From an uncultured Prevotellaceae bacterium (GTDB lineage Bacteria; Bacteroidota; Bacteroidia; Bacteroidales; Bacteroidaceae), in NCBI GenBank assembly GCA_902803475.1, contig CADCPZ010000005.1, forward strand, positions 1-41,147: DNA of 41,147 nucleotides. The letters are read 5' to 3'. Within the stretch, counting starts at the first letter, position 1. The number at the start of each line of letters is the position of its first letter. Positions 7,277-14,340 of the stretch are shown piece after piece. Below the pieces are notes generated by a model. It was not told the origin of the DNA. It searched no databases and saw nothing but the letters and a program-made list of their open reading frames with translations. Position numbers and translations under genes: made by a program.

Positions 7277-8167
7277 ATGGAAGATAAAAAACTTCGTTTT
7301 GCACTTTTTGGCAATGAGTATCAGGCAAAGAAATCGGCGTCGATACAACAGATTCTGTCCAGCCTAACAAAAAGGGAGGCCGATATATGCATCGACCGTG
7401 CGTTTTATGTATTCCTGACAGAGGCCAAACACTTGAAGATGGAAGGAGTACAGGTGTTTGATGGAACGGAGTTTGATGCTGACTTCGTCATTTCAATGGG
7501 AGGCGATGGCACTTTCCTGAAGGCAGCCAGTCGGGTGGGAGACAAGCAGATTCCTATCATCGGTGTGAATATGGGGCGGCTGGGTTTCCTTGCCGATGTG
7601 CGCCCCGATGAAATTGAGTCGATGTTAGAAGACCTGTTTCAAGGTCGCTTTACCATTGAGAACCATGCGGTGATCCAAATTGAAACGGATGGAGAACCAT
7701 TACAAGGCAGTCCCTATGCGTTGAACGATATCGCAATCTTAAAGCGTGACAATGCATCGATGATATCTATCCGCACTACCATTAATGACGACTTCCTCGT
7801 AACCTATCAGGCTGATGGCTTGATTGTTTCTACACCAACGGGTAGTACAGCCTATTCCTTGTCGAATGGCGGTCCTGTTATCGTTCCGCAGAGTGGCAAT
7901 CTGTGTCTGACGCCTGTGGCCCCTCATTCCTTGAACATCCGTCCGATAGTGATTTCCGATGACGCGGTGGTCACGATGACTGTGGAAAGTCGTTCCCATA
8001 ACTACTTAGTAGCGATTGATGGCCGTTCGGAGAAATTGCAGGAGGACACCAAGATTACGATCCGTCGTGCTCCATATTCTGTTCGTGTCGTAAAAAAGGA
8101 AGGGAAACGCTATTTCTCCACCTTGCGTGAGAAGATGATGTGGGGAGCGGACCAAAGGGAGAATTGA
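7277..8167 (+). CDS. nadK: NAD kinase
   Basis: NAD kinase phosphorylates NAD to NADP with ATP or polyphosphate in the cytosol. The 296-residue protein has the invariant GGDG motif (residues 75-78, in ISMGGDGTFLKA), then GRLGFLA, NDIAILK (the NE/D motif) and PTGSTAYSLSNGGP, which together define the family. The ATG at 7277 follows AGGAAG. Its stop codon is built into a 7-bp repeat, and the ABC transporter gene starts 21 bp later, so the pair is an operon. Nothing in the sequence explains a functional link between the two. Confidence 0.97.
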   Translation: MEDKKLRFALFGNEYQAKKSASIQQILSSLTKREADICIDRAFYVFLTEAKHLKMEGVQVFDGTEFDADFVISMGGDGTFLKAASRVGDKQIPIIGVNMGRLGFLADVRPDEIESMLEDLFQGRFTIENHAVIQIETDGEPLQGSPYALNDIAILKRDNASMISIRTTINDDFLVTYQADGLIVSTPTGSTAYSLSNGGPVIVPQSGNLCLTPVAPHSLNIRPIVISDDAVVTMTVESRSHNYLVAIDGRSEKLQEDTKITIRRAPYSVRVVKKEGKRYFSTLREKMMWGADQREN

Positions 8168-8188
8168 GAATTTGGAATTGAGAACAGG
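8161..8188 (+). repeat. 7-bp stop-linked repeat forming the nadK-ABC spacer
   Basis: Four heptamers occupy 8161-8188 in exact register: GAATTGA, GAATTTG, GAATTGA, GAACAGG. The first contains the nadK stop TGA, and the ABC start ATG follows immediately at 8189. The whole spacer is three repeat units. Confidence 0.8.
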
Positions 8189-9862
8189 ATGGGTATAAAG
8201 TCGCTATTGAATAATAAGACATCGCATTATAGTGCGGGCGCCATAGCGAAGTGGCTGTGGCGGGCTTGGCGAGGGAATCGGAAGCAGGCTGTGTTGAATG
8301 CCTCCATCGGATTGGCAGAGGTCGTTGTCAGTTTGTCGCAGGTATGGGCCGTGAAGCATGCTATTGATGTGGCCTCGCATGTGGTAGAGGGAGATCTCTA
8401 TTGGGCAGTGGGGTTGATGGCCATGCTGATTCTATGCAATTTTGCTTTGAGCATCAGTGCCGTGTGGGTGCGTAATATCCTTGGAATATGGGCACAGAAC
8501 CGTATGCAGCAACGAATGCTCGACCGTATCCTTCGCTCAGAGTGGCATGGAAAGGAAAGCCGCCATTCGGGTGATGTGCTCAACCGGTTGGAAAACGATG
8601 TGTCTGGCGTTGTGAACTTTCTTACGGAAACGATTCCTGGTACCCTTTCCACATTAGCAATGTTTATCGGTGCCTTCTGTTATCTGGCATCGATGGATTG
8701 GCGTTTGGCGGTGGTCATCCTGGTGCTGATACCCATCTTCATCCTTTTTAGTAAGATTTATATCGGTAAGATGCGTATGCTGACCCGCGATGTGCGCAAC
8801 TCTGACTCCAAAGTACAGAGTGTGTTGCAGGAAACCATCCAGCACCGTATGCTGATAAAGACGTTGGAGAGTGATGATGCGATGGTTGACAGACTGGAGA
8901 ATACCCAATACGAACTGCGACAGAAAGTGGTACGCCGTACGAAATTTAGTGTGTTCAGCAACCTGATGCTGAATACAGGTTTTGCCTTCGGCTATCTGTT
9001 GGCTTTCTTGTGGGCTGCCATCCGTATGTCGGGCGGCACATTGACCTTCGGTGGTATGACGGCCTTTCTGCAGTTGGTAAACCGTATTCAAGGTCCAGCC
9101 CGTTCACTGACAAAGTTAGCTCCAGCCTTTGTGAGCGTCTTTACGGCAGCCGAGCGACTGATGGAATTGGAGGAAGACCCGCTGGAGGAGCAGGGTGACC
9201 CGATAGAGATTGCCGGTCCTTGCGGTATTCGTTTAGAGAATGTATCTTATACCTATCGTGATGCAGAGGAAAAGGTAATCGACAACCTTAGTTTTGATTT
9301 CCGACCATGTACCTGTACAGCTATCCTTGGGGAGACGGGAGCAGGTAAGACGACGCTTGTGCGCCTGCTCTTGGCATTGTTCCATCCGCAGAGTGGAAGG
9401 GTAGCGATTTACGGAAAACATGAAAAAGGCATGGAGCTGAGTCCGCTGCTACGTACCAACTTTGTCTATGTTCCACAGGGCAATACGCTCATGAGTGGTA
9501 CTCTTCGTGACAACCTGCGTTTAGGCAAACTCGATGCAACCGACGAGGAGATGCGGGAGGTGTTGCATAAGAGTTGTGCTGATTTCGTTTTCGACCTGCC
9601 CGATGGCCTTGATACCGTCTGTTCTGAACATGGTGGTGGACTCAGTGAGGGACAGGCACAGCGTATTGCCATTGCCCGTGCGCTGCTTCGCGACCGTAAT
9701 ATCATGATTTTCGATGAGGCTACCAGTGCCCTTGATCCTGATACTGAGCGCGAACTGTTGCAGAATATCTTGGCAACGCACGACAAAACAATTATTTTTA
9801 TCACTCACCGCCCGGCAGTCGTTGATTATTGCGACCAGGTGTTGAGAATAGAAAAGCTATAG
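8189..9862 (+). CDS. ABC exporter half-transporter (permease fused to ATPase)
   Basis: This 557-residue protein couples ATP hydrolysis to export of an unknown lipid, drug or peptide across the inner membrane, presumably as a homodimer. The first ~310 residues form a type I exporter membrane domain with several hydrophobic helices (for example around 70-95, 150-175 and 260-285). The ATPase domain has Walker A GETGAGKTT (381-389), signature LSEGQ (485-489, a variant of LSGGQ), Walker B IMIFDEATSALD and the H-loop ITHRP. It lacks a C39 peptidase domain. It is translationally adjacent to nadK. A strong shared terminator lies 43 bp after the stop. Confidence 0.92.
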   Translation: MGIKSLLNNKTSHYSAGAIAKWLWRAWRGNRKQAVLNASIGLAEVVVSLSQVWAVKHAIDVASHVVEGDLYWAVGLMAMLILCNFALSISAVWVRNILGIWAQNRMQQRMLDRILRSEWHGKESRHSGDVLNRLENDVSGVVNFLTETIPGTLSTLAMFIGAFCYLASMDWRLAVVILVLIPIFILFSKIYIGKMRMLTRDVRNSDSKVQSVLQETIQHRMLIKTLESDDAMVDRLENTQYELRQKVVRRTKFSVFSNLMLNTGFAFGYLLAFLWAAIRMSGGTLTFGGMTAFLQLVNRIQGPARSLTKLAPAFVSVFTAAERLMELEEDPLEEQGDPIEIAGPCGIRLENVSYTYRDAEEKVIDNLSFDFRPCTCTAILGETGAGKTTLVRLLLALFHPQSGRVAIYGKHEKGMELSPLLRTNFVYVPQGNTLMSGTLRDNLRLGKLDATDEEMREVLHKSCADFVFDLPDGLDTVCSEHGGGLSEGQAQRIAIARALLRDRNIMIFDEATSALDPDTERELLQNILATHDKTIIFITHRPAVVDYCDQVLRIEKL

Positions 9863-9868
9863 AAAGAC

Positions 9869-9898
9869 CCCCTCCTAACCTCCCCTGTGAGGGGAGGA
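9869..9898 (+). repeat. REP-like palindromic element behind ABC gene
   Basis: The hairpin arms CCTCCCC and GGGGAGG (within 9879-9897) are joined to an asymmetric CCCCCTCCTAA flank. Read on the minus strand, it matches the same hairpin-plus-tail layout (CTCCCC, loop, GGGGAG, AGGTTRGGRKGG) seen at 10054, 11931 and 35583. Confidence 0.7.
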
Positions 9899-9904
9899 AT
9901 ATAA

Positions 9905-9936
9905 TAAAAGCGCAATTCAATTGAGTTGCGCTTTTA
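9905..9936. terminator. Bidirectional terminator between ABC and GH53 genes
   Basis: Arms TAAAAGCGCAA (9905-9915) and TTGCGCTTTTA (9926-9936) pair perfectly over 11 bp. TTTT follows on the plus strand and TTATTATA on the minus strand. The hairpin serves the converging ABC transporter and GH53 genes. Confidence 0.88.
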
Positions 9937-9956
9937 TTTTGTAGTATGATGTGGTT

Positions 9957-11798
9957 TTACTTTACCACGATTTTCTTCCCGTTGTTGATATAAATACCCT
10001 TAGACAATTGACCATTTGATACCTTGCGACCGTCGAGTGTGTACCAATAATCACTCCCCTCGCCCTTTGGAGAGGGGTTGGGGGTGAGGCTTCTTATCCC
10101 CGTTGACGTAGCTTGTTTCACCGTAAAGTTGTCGGCATAGAGGTTTATTTCCCCCGTTGTTGTTGGTGCTGTAGGCAGCGTTAAACCAAATGTCAGCGTA
10201 CCAGGCTCGGTGAGGGTTGTCTCCACACTTACCTGATAAGCGGTTCCCCATGTAGTTGTTGTCGGTACAATCTTTGTGGCATTGTTGGCAAAGAGGTAGA
10301 TACCATTATAATCGGTGTGTACAATCGCTGTGATGGTATAGGTACCTGCCGGCATATTGTCTTTGCTTTGGTAGAGAATGTTACCTGCTGCGAGCGTGTT
10401 GCCTTTGCTAACCCATGATTGGAACAACCAATTGCCACTTGTCAATGGAGAATGCCACTCGTTTTTGGCAACTGGCCAGATGGTTCCCCAACTTTGATCG
10501 AAGTTGATAGTCCATACGATTGTTTCCTGTGCATCACCATTCTCAAATCCCATGTTTCCGAACTGGTCAGTGATATCGGTTTCAGTTGGTGTTGGGGGTT
10601 CTTCACTGATAAACTTCTGCATAGCGGTGATGGAGGCAGCTCCAATTATTGCGTGATTGCCGGATTTCCAACTCAACTCCCAGAAGCCGCGATTGTCCCA
10701 TCCGCTCATCACACGGCTGGTACCTTCAGTGTCGGCTCCGTTTCCGCATTCTTCCGGCTGCCAGTAGTAGAGACCCTTTACATTATTATATGTAGAAAGG
10801 GTGTTTGCAAGGTCGGTCAGGAAGGCTGCCTGTCCTTGAGCGGAAAACGGCCAGGTACTGCTGGTATTATAGTCAAGTTTTGTTGGATCGACTCCGCTGT
10901 TGTTGAAATATCCTGTTTCTACGATATGAATTTCTTTCGTTGGGAATGCGTTTTGCAGCGTTGCGAGTGTGTTCTTGAGAGACGACATATTGCCGTGCCA
11001 GAACGGATAATAGCTCAGTCCGATGATGTCATAATCGGTGAAACCAGCCTGATTGACCCAGTTATAAAAGTTATAACAACCTGTCGCGCTAACTGTTCGT
11101 TCGCAATGAAGGATAATCTTAGCACCAGCAGCATTTGACGCATCTACACCCTCTTTAGCCGCCTTGAGCAGGGAGGCAAAGCGTTTGATCTTTGTTTCCT
11201 GTGCACTGTAGCTGCCGCTTGTAACAAACCAATTTACCGTCTTGTTTCCACCTGCAGCACTATCCCATAGCATGCTGTAGCTCACCTCATTGCCTAACTG
11301 GATAAAGTCGGGTTTGGCTCCGAAGGTCGTCAATTCATTCAACACCTCGGTGGTGTAACTCTTGACTTTTGTTGCAAGAACGTCGGTAGCGGTCGTACGA
11401 CTATATCCCCAGCTGTAGGGAATCCATTGCTGGCTCACATCCGTCCATGTATCACTGTAGAAGATGTCGAGCAGGAAATTCATGCCTGCATCTTTGATGC
11501 GCTTGCCCAGTTTCTTGACGTACGTGAGGTCCTGACAAGTAGCTGGGTCTGCGTCTTGTGTGGGATCTACCATCAGACGAACGCGTATCGTATTCCATTT
11601 GGCAACGTCACGCATAAAGGTAATCATACCATCTGTATAGGTGGTATTGATAGCGTTGCCGTTGGCATCGAGCCACACATCACCGGCTGCTTCGTATGCA
11701 GGAACGAGACTGAGGTCGCCACCTAAGATTTTATCTTGTGCATTTCCAATTGTCGTCAGACAGAAAAGTGCTGTAAGTAGGGTAAAGAATTTCTTCAT
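9957..11798 (-). CDS. Secreted GH53 endo-beta-1,4-galactanase with C-terminal sorting tail
   Basis: The enzyme cleaves beta-1,4-galactan side chains of pectin (arabinogalactan type I). I start it at 11798, where MKKFFTLLTALFCLTTIGNAQ is a good signal peptide; a longer frame to 11918 runs through the promoter. The protein has 613 residues. The GH53 barrel spans about residues 24-390 with acid/base E171 (GNEVS) and nucleophile E294 (HIVETGYF). A beta-rich module, probably carbohydrate-binding, follows at about 420-565. Then comes a segment encoded by a REP-like repeat (TPNPSPKGEG), and a final ~30-residue domain ending GIYINNGKKIVVK, like type IX secretion sorting tails. It is monocistronic, with its own consensus promoter. 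It is a pectin enzyme beside a starch locus. Confidence 0.93.
   Translation of the reverse strand: MKKFFTLLTALFCLTTIGNAQDKILGGDLSLVPAYEAAGDVWLDANGNAINTTYTDGMITFMRDVAKWNTIRVRLMVDPTQDADPATCQDLTYVKKLGKRIKDAGMNFLLDIFYSDTWTDVSQQWIPYSWGYSRTTATDVLATKVKSYTTEVLNELTTFGAKPDFIQLGNEVSYSMLWDSAAGGNKTVNWFVTSGSYSAQETKIKRFASLLKAAKEGVDASNAAGAKIILHCERTVSATGCYNFYNWVNQAGFTDYDIIGLSYYPFWHGNMSSLKNTLATLQNAFPTKEIHIVETGYFNNSGVDPTKLDYNTSSTWPFSAQGQAAFLTDLANTLSTYNNVKGLYYWQPEECGNGADTEGTSRVMSGWDNRGFWELSWKSGNHAIIGAASITAMQKFISEEPPTPTETDITDQFGNMGFENGDAQETIVWTINFDQSWGTIWPVAKNEWHSPLTSGNWLFQSWVSKGNTLAAGNILYQSKDNMPAGTYTITAIVHTDYNGIYLFANNATKIVPTTTTWGTAYQVSVETTLTEPGTLTFGLTLPTAPTTTGEINLYADNFTVKQATSTGIRSLTPNPSPKGEGSDYWYTLDGRKVSNGQLSKGIYINNGKKIVVK
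10054..10089. repeat. REP-like element inside the GH53 gene
   Basis: On the plus strand CTCCCCT and AGAGGGG flank a short loop and are followed by TTGGGGGTGAGG. It is in frame in the GH53 gene, where it encodes residues SLTPNPSPKGEGS between the accessory module and the sorting tail. Confidence 0.85.
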
Positions 11799-11850
11799 TT
11801 TTTGATTGGTTTTTAGTTCATGAAAAAGGGGCGGAATATTTTTTCCGCTG

Positions 11851-11881
11851 CAAAAATACGGCTTTCTAACGAAAAAACAAA
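11851..11881 (-). promoter_or_regulatory. GH53 promoter, full consensus
   Basis: The minus strand reads TTTG (11878-11881), exactly 19 bp, then TATTTTTG (11851-11858). This is a full match to the Bacteroidetes housekeeping promoter. The -33 box sits in the T-rich tail of the upstream amylase terminator. The leader is about 45 nt. Confidence 0.8.
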
Positions 11882-11913
11882 AAGAAAAGGCGGAATTTAT
11901 CCGCCTTTTCTTT
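11881..11913 (-). terminator. Terminator of the secreted amylase gene
   Basis: A perfect 14-bp stem (11881-11894 with 11900-11913; core GGCGGA/TCCGCC) has a 5-nt loop ATTTA. On the minus strand it is followed by TTGTTTTTTCG. It ends the amylase transcript about 125-155 nt after the stop. Confidence 0.9.
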
Positions 11914-11920
11914 ATCATCT

Positions 11921-12037
11921 ACCTTCTTTCTCCCTCCGTTGGGAGAGGTAGGGTGAGGTCTTTACTTAACAATGAACTTTGAGCTTTGCTCGAACTCGTT
12001 CACGTTCGGCAGAATCGAGGCACGCTTCGTTCTGCGC
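11921..12037 (-). repeat. REP-like element and unclassified repeat-rich 3' region of amylase
   Basis: Positions 11931-11958 hold a REP-like element (CTCCCTCC, loop, GGGAGAGG, then TAGGGTGAGG). From 11965 to 12037, directly behind the amylase stop, is a GC-richer stretch with recurring GAACG/CGTTC words and the short inverted pair GAGCTTTGCTC. I cannot assign this second part to a known family. Confidence 0.5.
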
Positions 12038-14110
12038 TCACTTAATTACGACTTTCTTACCATTATTGATATAGATACCCTTCTGTGTCGGCTGTCCATT
12101 CAGCACCTGACCATTGATGTTGTACCAGCGGTTGTCGGTTTTCTGCTCATATTGGGTTGTAATGGCTGCAATACCTGCAACACAACCTTCATCTGTATAG
12201 TAACCACCATTTACAAAATCCAAGTCAGAAGTTTGGAAAGCACCATCGTTGAAGATAATCTTGGTAGGCGTATATTGCGTACTGTTCTTCCACAAATAAA
12301 CTTTGTGACCGTTATAATCTCCTACGTATGAGATATCTTTCTGGCTGGCTATGCCTGGCCAAGTTGTTTCGTAAATGTTATCTGTTGCATCAGTTTCGTT
12401 CCAAGCCCATACGTTGATAGGACTCTTCCAGTTTGATGGTGCCTCAAAGTATGCGTACATACCTTCTTGACCATGTACAAAGTCTGGAAGAACATAGACT
12501 TCCTTCTCTTCTTTTTCGTAAGTACGGGTTACTACACCGCTAACATTTCCATTGATAAGCAATCCCACCTTGAGGGTTGTAGGGAAGTTGCTGATTTTTA
12601 TAGTTCCTCCACTTGCTATTTTTGTACTTGCCGAAGTAGGATTTGTACCATTGGTCGTGTAAACAAGTTGTGTGGTTTGGGAAGATACAGCTGATACTTT
12701 TACGTTAAATGCGTCTGGGTACTTGCCTGAAGACCTGTCAATCCATGCGGTGTTCATCGTTTTGTTCAGCCAGTAGGAATAATGATAGCCTTCAAGCACT
12801 TTCACGAAGTAATTATTGGTATAGTTTCCTTTGCCAACCACAGCCATCAGTTTACGATTGTTTAGGTTGGTTTCTTCACCTGAAAATACGATACAATAGT
12901 TGGTGGTAGGGGCAAGAGTATAAACACTCTGATTGTGGATGCCTGCAGCCTTGCGCACGTCAATCATCGATTTGATATCTTGTTTGCAATCAAGCCAATG
13001 CTTCATGAAGACACACGGTGTACCAGGCATGGCAAGCAGATAAGCATTCGCAGCAAGGGTGTCCTTTGTCAGCGGTCCATTGGAGGATCCGTCGGGACGA
13101 AGCTCCGTATCGTGGTTCTCAATAAAAGTGATGGCCCAACGACGATAGTTTCCACTGTCGTAGTTAGAATAAACCAATGGCCAGTTGCCTTGGTTTTGCT
13201 TATTTAAATTTGACCAATTCCCATTGTTGGCGGCATTGTTTACAACATACTTGAATTGGAAGTCGAAAGCAGCAGATGTGGGCCACCAGTCTGAGCCGTC
13301 TTGCATTTTGGTTCCGTCAATCCAGTTGCGGATAGCCTGTGTGCCGTCCCAATACTCGCCTACAGAATATTCTACACCAGCAGATTTGTTGTACATTCCC
13401 GTATAAGAGGCTGGATATCCTTTCACCATATCGTAACGGAAACCGATGTAGCCGAGGTCTTGCAGTAACATCTTCAGATAGGCCTTCACATTATCCTGTA
13501 CGTTTGTGCTCTGATGATCCAAGTCACGCATGCCATCCCATCCTTCACCTTGGTCGTTGTTGTTGCTGAGCGAGTAGTGATTCTGATCAGCCCATTGCTT
13601 TGTTTTGCCACCATCGTCATCTTTGCAGATATCTGTAGATTTCAGCTGGTAGGTTTTCCCACCGTAGGTCTCTGCAGGGAAGTCCACCCAGTTGCTAACA
13701 TTACCTCTGTGGTTGATAACAACATCACCAATGGTGCCCGTTCCTCTGGCCTTGAATGCCTGAATCATAGTACGTAGTTCCTCTTCGTTTCCAAACGAAC
13801 TGGCGTATGAAACCTGATTGCCATCAGGGAACCAGTATAGCGGGTCATAGCCCATAGAGGGATTATTGGTTGACTTACCGCTCTGAGGAATCCATATCAA
13901 ATTGAAAAACTGACATAACTCGTCAGCTTGTGCTGTCAGTTTTTTCCATTTAGTAGCACCATTATAAGAATCCCAGTAGAATGCTTGTAGCATGACACCA
14001 CCGTAGTTTCCTGGCCATCCATGCACTTCCTGTGCCTGAACGTTTGTACTCATCATGGTCAATACTATTGTTACCATGATAGCCTTGCATGTAGTAATGA
14101 GTTTTTTCAT
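12038..14110 (-). CDS. Secreted GH13 alpha-amylase with starch-binding module and sorting tail
   Basis: This 690-residue endo-amylase cuts alpha-1,4 links in starch outside the cell. The signal peptide is MKKLITTCK... ending TNVQAQ (1-27). The GH13 barrel has a complete triad: D227 (GFRYDM), E252 (VGEYW) and D334 (ENHDTE). It is of the bacterial liquefying type (DVVINHRGN). After the barrel, a chitobiase-C-like beta segment (VYTTNGTNPTSAS) is followed by a CBM26-like starch-binding module (about 550-660; AYFEAPSNW, KIIFNDG). The last ~30 residues end GIYINNGKKVVIK, like the GH53 tail. It has its own promoter with a LacI-type operator 66 bp upstream, tying it to the starch operon although a separate gene lies between. 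Confidence 0.93.
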   Translation of the reverse strand: MKKLITTCKAIMVTIVLTMMSTNVQAQEVHGWPGNYGGVMLQAFYWDSYNGATKWKKLTAQADELCQFFNLIWIPQSGKSTNNPSMGYDPLYWFPDGNQVSYASSFGNEEELRTMIQAFKARGTGTIGDVVINHRGNVSNWVDFPAETYGGKTYQLKSTDICKDDDGGKTKQWADQNHYSLSNNNDQGEGWDGMRDLDHQSTNVQDNVKAYLKMLLQDLGYIGFRYDMVKGYPASYTGMYNKSAGVEYSVGEYWDGTQAIRNWIDGTKMQDGSDWWPTSAAFDFQFKYVVNNAANNGNWSNLNKQNQGNWPLVYSNYDSGNYRRWAITFIENHDTELRPDGSSNGPLTKDTLAANAYLLAMPGTPCVFMKHWLDCKQDIKSMIDVRKAAGIHNQSVYTLAPTTNYCIVFSGEETNLNNRKLMAVVGKGNYTNNYFVKVLEGYHYSYWLNKTMNTAWIDRSSGKYPDAFNVKVSAVSSQTTQLVYTTNGTNPTSASTKIASGGTIKISNFPTTLKVGLLINGNVSGVVTRTYEKEEKEVYVLPDFVHGQEGMYAYFEAPSNWKSPINVWAWNETDATDNIYETTWPGIASQKDISYVGDYNGHKVYLWKNSTQYTPTKIIFNDGAFQTSDLDFVNGGYYTDEGCVAGIAAITTQYEQKTDNRWYNINGQVLNGQPTQKGIYINNGKKVVIK

Positions 14111-14147
14111 ATTGTTAGTTATTTTTTGGTTATTTTTGAGATCTTTT

Positions 14148-14161
14148 CTGTTAAGAAACAG
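14148..14161 (-). other. Small leader hairpin of amylase mRNA
   Basis: CTGTT (14148-14152) and AACAG (14157-14161) form a 5-bp stem with a 4-nt loop close to the predicted transcription start. It may stabilise the 5' end. Evidence is limited to the inverted repeat. Confidence 0.35.
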
Positions 14162-14175
14162 TAGATTCTGTACTG

Positions 14176-14183
14176 CAAAGATA
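14176..14183 (-). promoter_or_regulatory. -7 box of amylase promoter
   Basis: The minus strand reads TATCTTTG, a perfect -7 element, about 65 nt before the start codon. There is no TTTG at 19-21 bp upstream. A missing -33 box fits an activator-dependent promoter. Confidence 0.7.
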
Positions 14184-14236
14184 ATTTTTAATTACAAATG
14201 ATACATTTCACAAACCTTATTAAATGGGTATTTAGT

Positions 14237-14254
14237 TATGCAATCGTTTGCATA
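14237..14254. promoter_or_regulatory. LacI-type operator upstream of amylase
   Basis: An 18-bp near-palindrome: TATGCAAT, CG-centred, TTTGCATA, with one mismatched innermost pair. The core GCAATCGTTTGC differs by one base from the core GCAAACGTTTGC of the susC/lacI operator. Its centre is 66 bp from the centre of the amylase -7 box. Confidence 0.7.
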
Positions 14255-14276
14255 TTTGCGTGTTTTATAGGTGCTT

Positions 14277-14340
14277 CTAGGATGTTCTAGGATATCCTAG
14301 GAATTCCTAGAGTATCCTAAGATTTCCTAGGATTTCCTAA
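14277..14340 (-). repeat. 10-bp CTAG tandem array behind PAP2 gene
   Basis: Seven units at exact 10-bp pitch read TAGGAAATCC, TAGGATATCC, TAGAACATCC and similar on the PAP2 strand. The first TAG is the PAP2 stop codon (14337-14339). Five of the seven units retain CTAG; two have TTAG. The array lies just upstream of the amylase operator. Confidence 0.95.

Noticed and set aside
10419..11138. 239-residue open frame on the plus strand
   Set aside because: It is antisense to the GH53 catalytic domain and has no protein-like features or promoter.
11799..11918. N-terminal extension of the GH53 protein
   Set aside because: The extension would cross the promoter and place 40 residues before a good signal peptide.
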